A DNA stretch of 5,839 nt, from the NCBI GenBank assembly GCA_040905245.1, contig JBBDRX010000071.1:1-5839 (forward strand). The letters are read 5' to 3'. Source of the DNA: JBBDRX01 sp040905245. Lineage in GTDB: Bacteria > Bacteroidota > Rhodothermia > Balneolales > Balneolaceae. The number at the start of each line of letters is the position of its first letter. Position 1 is the stretch's first letter. Positions 5,824 through 5,839 of the stretch are shown in pieces. The translations under genes were made by a program, and so were the position numbers. The notes below the pieces were generated by a model, which ran no database searches, was not told the DNA's origin, and worked only from the letters and a program-made list of their open reading frames with translations.

Positions 5824-5839
5824 ATGAAAAAGTTCACCT
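5824..5839 (+). CDS. Possible start of a divergent gene, cut by window edge
   Basis: ATG at 5824 opens a frame reading MKKFT before the window ends. A short lysine-rich N-terminus like this is common for exported proteins, and a divergent gene 49 nt from yebC would be plausible. Only five codons are visible and there is no convincing ribosome site, so this may be chance; the end of another minus-strand gene could equally lie here. Confidence 0.2.

Overview
The window is a compact, almost fully coding bacterial segment of roughly 50% GC. It most resembles the Bacteroidota/Balneolota/Rhodothermota group. The evidence for that is an aerotolerance (Bat) gene set batC-batD-batE in the order usual for that group, and a TAnnTTTG-type promoter element ahead of the first gene of the minus-strand cluster. 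Genus or family cannot be fixed from this sequence; a Balneola/Rhodothermus-like lineage is a guess from GC content and protein style.

Layout from left to right. The plus strand opens inside panD (aspartate 1-decarboxylase), which lacks its first ~27 codons, including the self-cleavage site, and ends at 333. Everything else that is secure lies on the minus strand. Read in transcription order, from high to low coordinates, this is: a promoter-like element near 5810-5817, yebC (5774-5016), batC (4972-4271), batD (4287-2527), batE (2530-1772) and an M20-family metallopeptidase (1709-315). batC/batD overlap by 17 nt and batD/batE by 4 nt (ATGA). The yebC-batC gap is 43 nt and the batE-peptidase gap is 62 nt, so one transcript of five genes is likely. 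The peptidase and panD converge and overlap by 19 nt at their 3' ends.

How the genes may work together. BatC, BatD and BatE are exported or membrane proteins: TPR modules, beta-sandwich repeats and an SH3 domain, all predicted to face the periplasm. In Bacteroidota they accompany the VWA proteins BatA/BatB, a MoxR-type AAA+ ATPase and a DUF58 protein, and are thought to form an envelope complex. Here the position just upstream of batC is held by yebC, a ribosome-associated/DNA-binding family protein, so the set is either split or interrupted. The M20 peptidase is a cytosolic dizinc di-/exopeptidase with all metal ligands present; its link to the Bat proteins is positional only. PanD makes beta-alanine for pantothenate/CoA and is unrelated in function.

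No RNA genes, mobile elements, CRISPR arrays or long repeats were seen. No gene-free stretch exceeds 65 bases. The most useful second looks are the split Bat cluster, the contrast between strong Shine-Dalgarno-like sites at the overlapping starts and weak or absent ones elsewhere, and the promoter in front of yebC.
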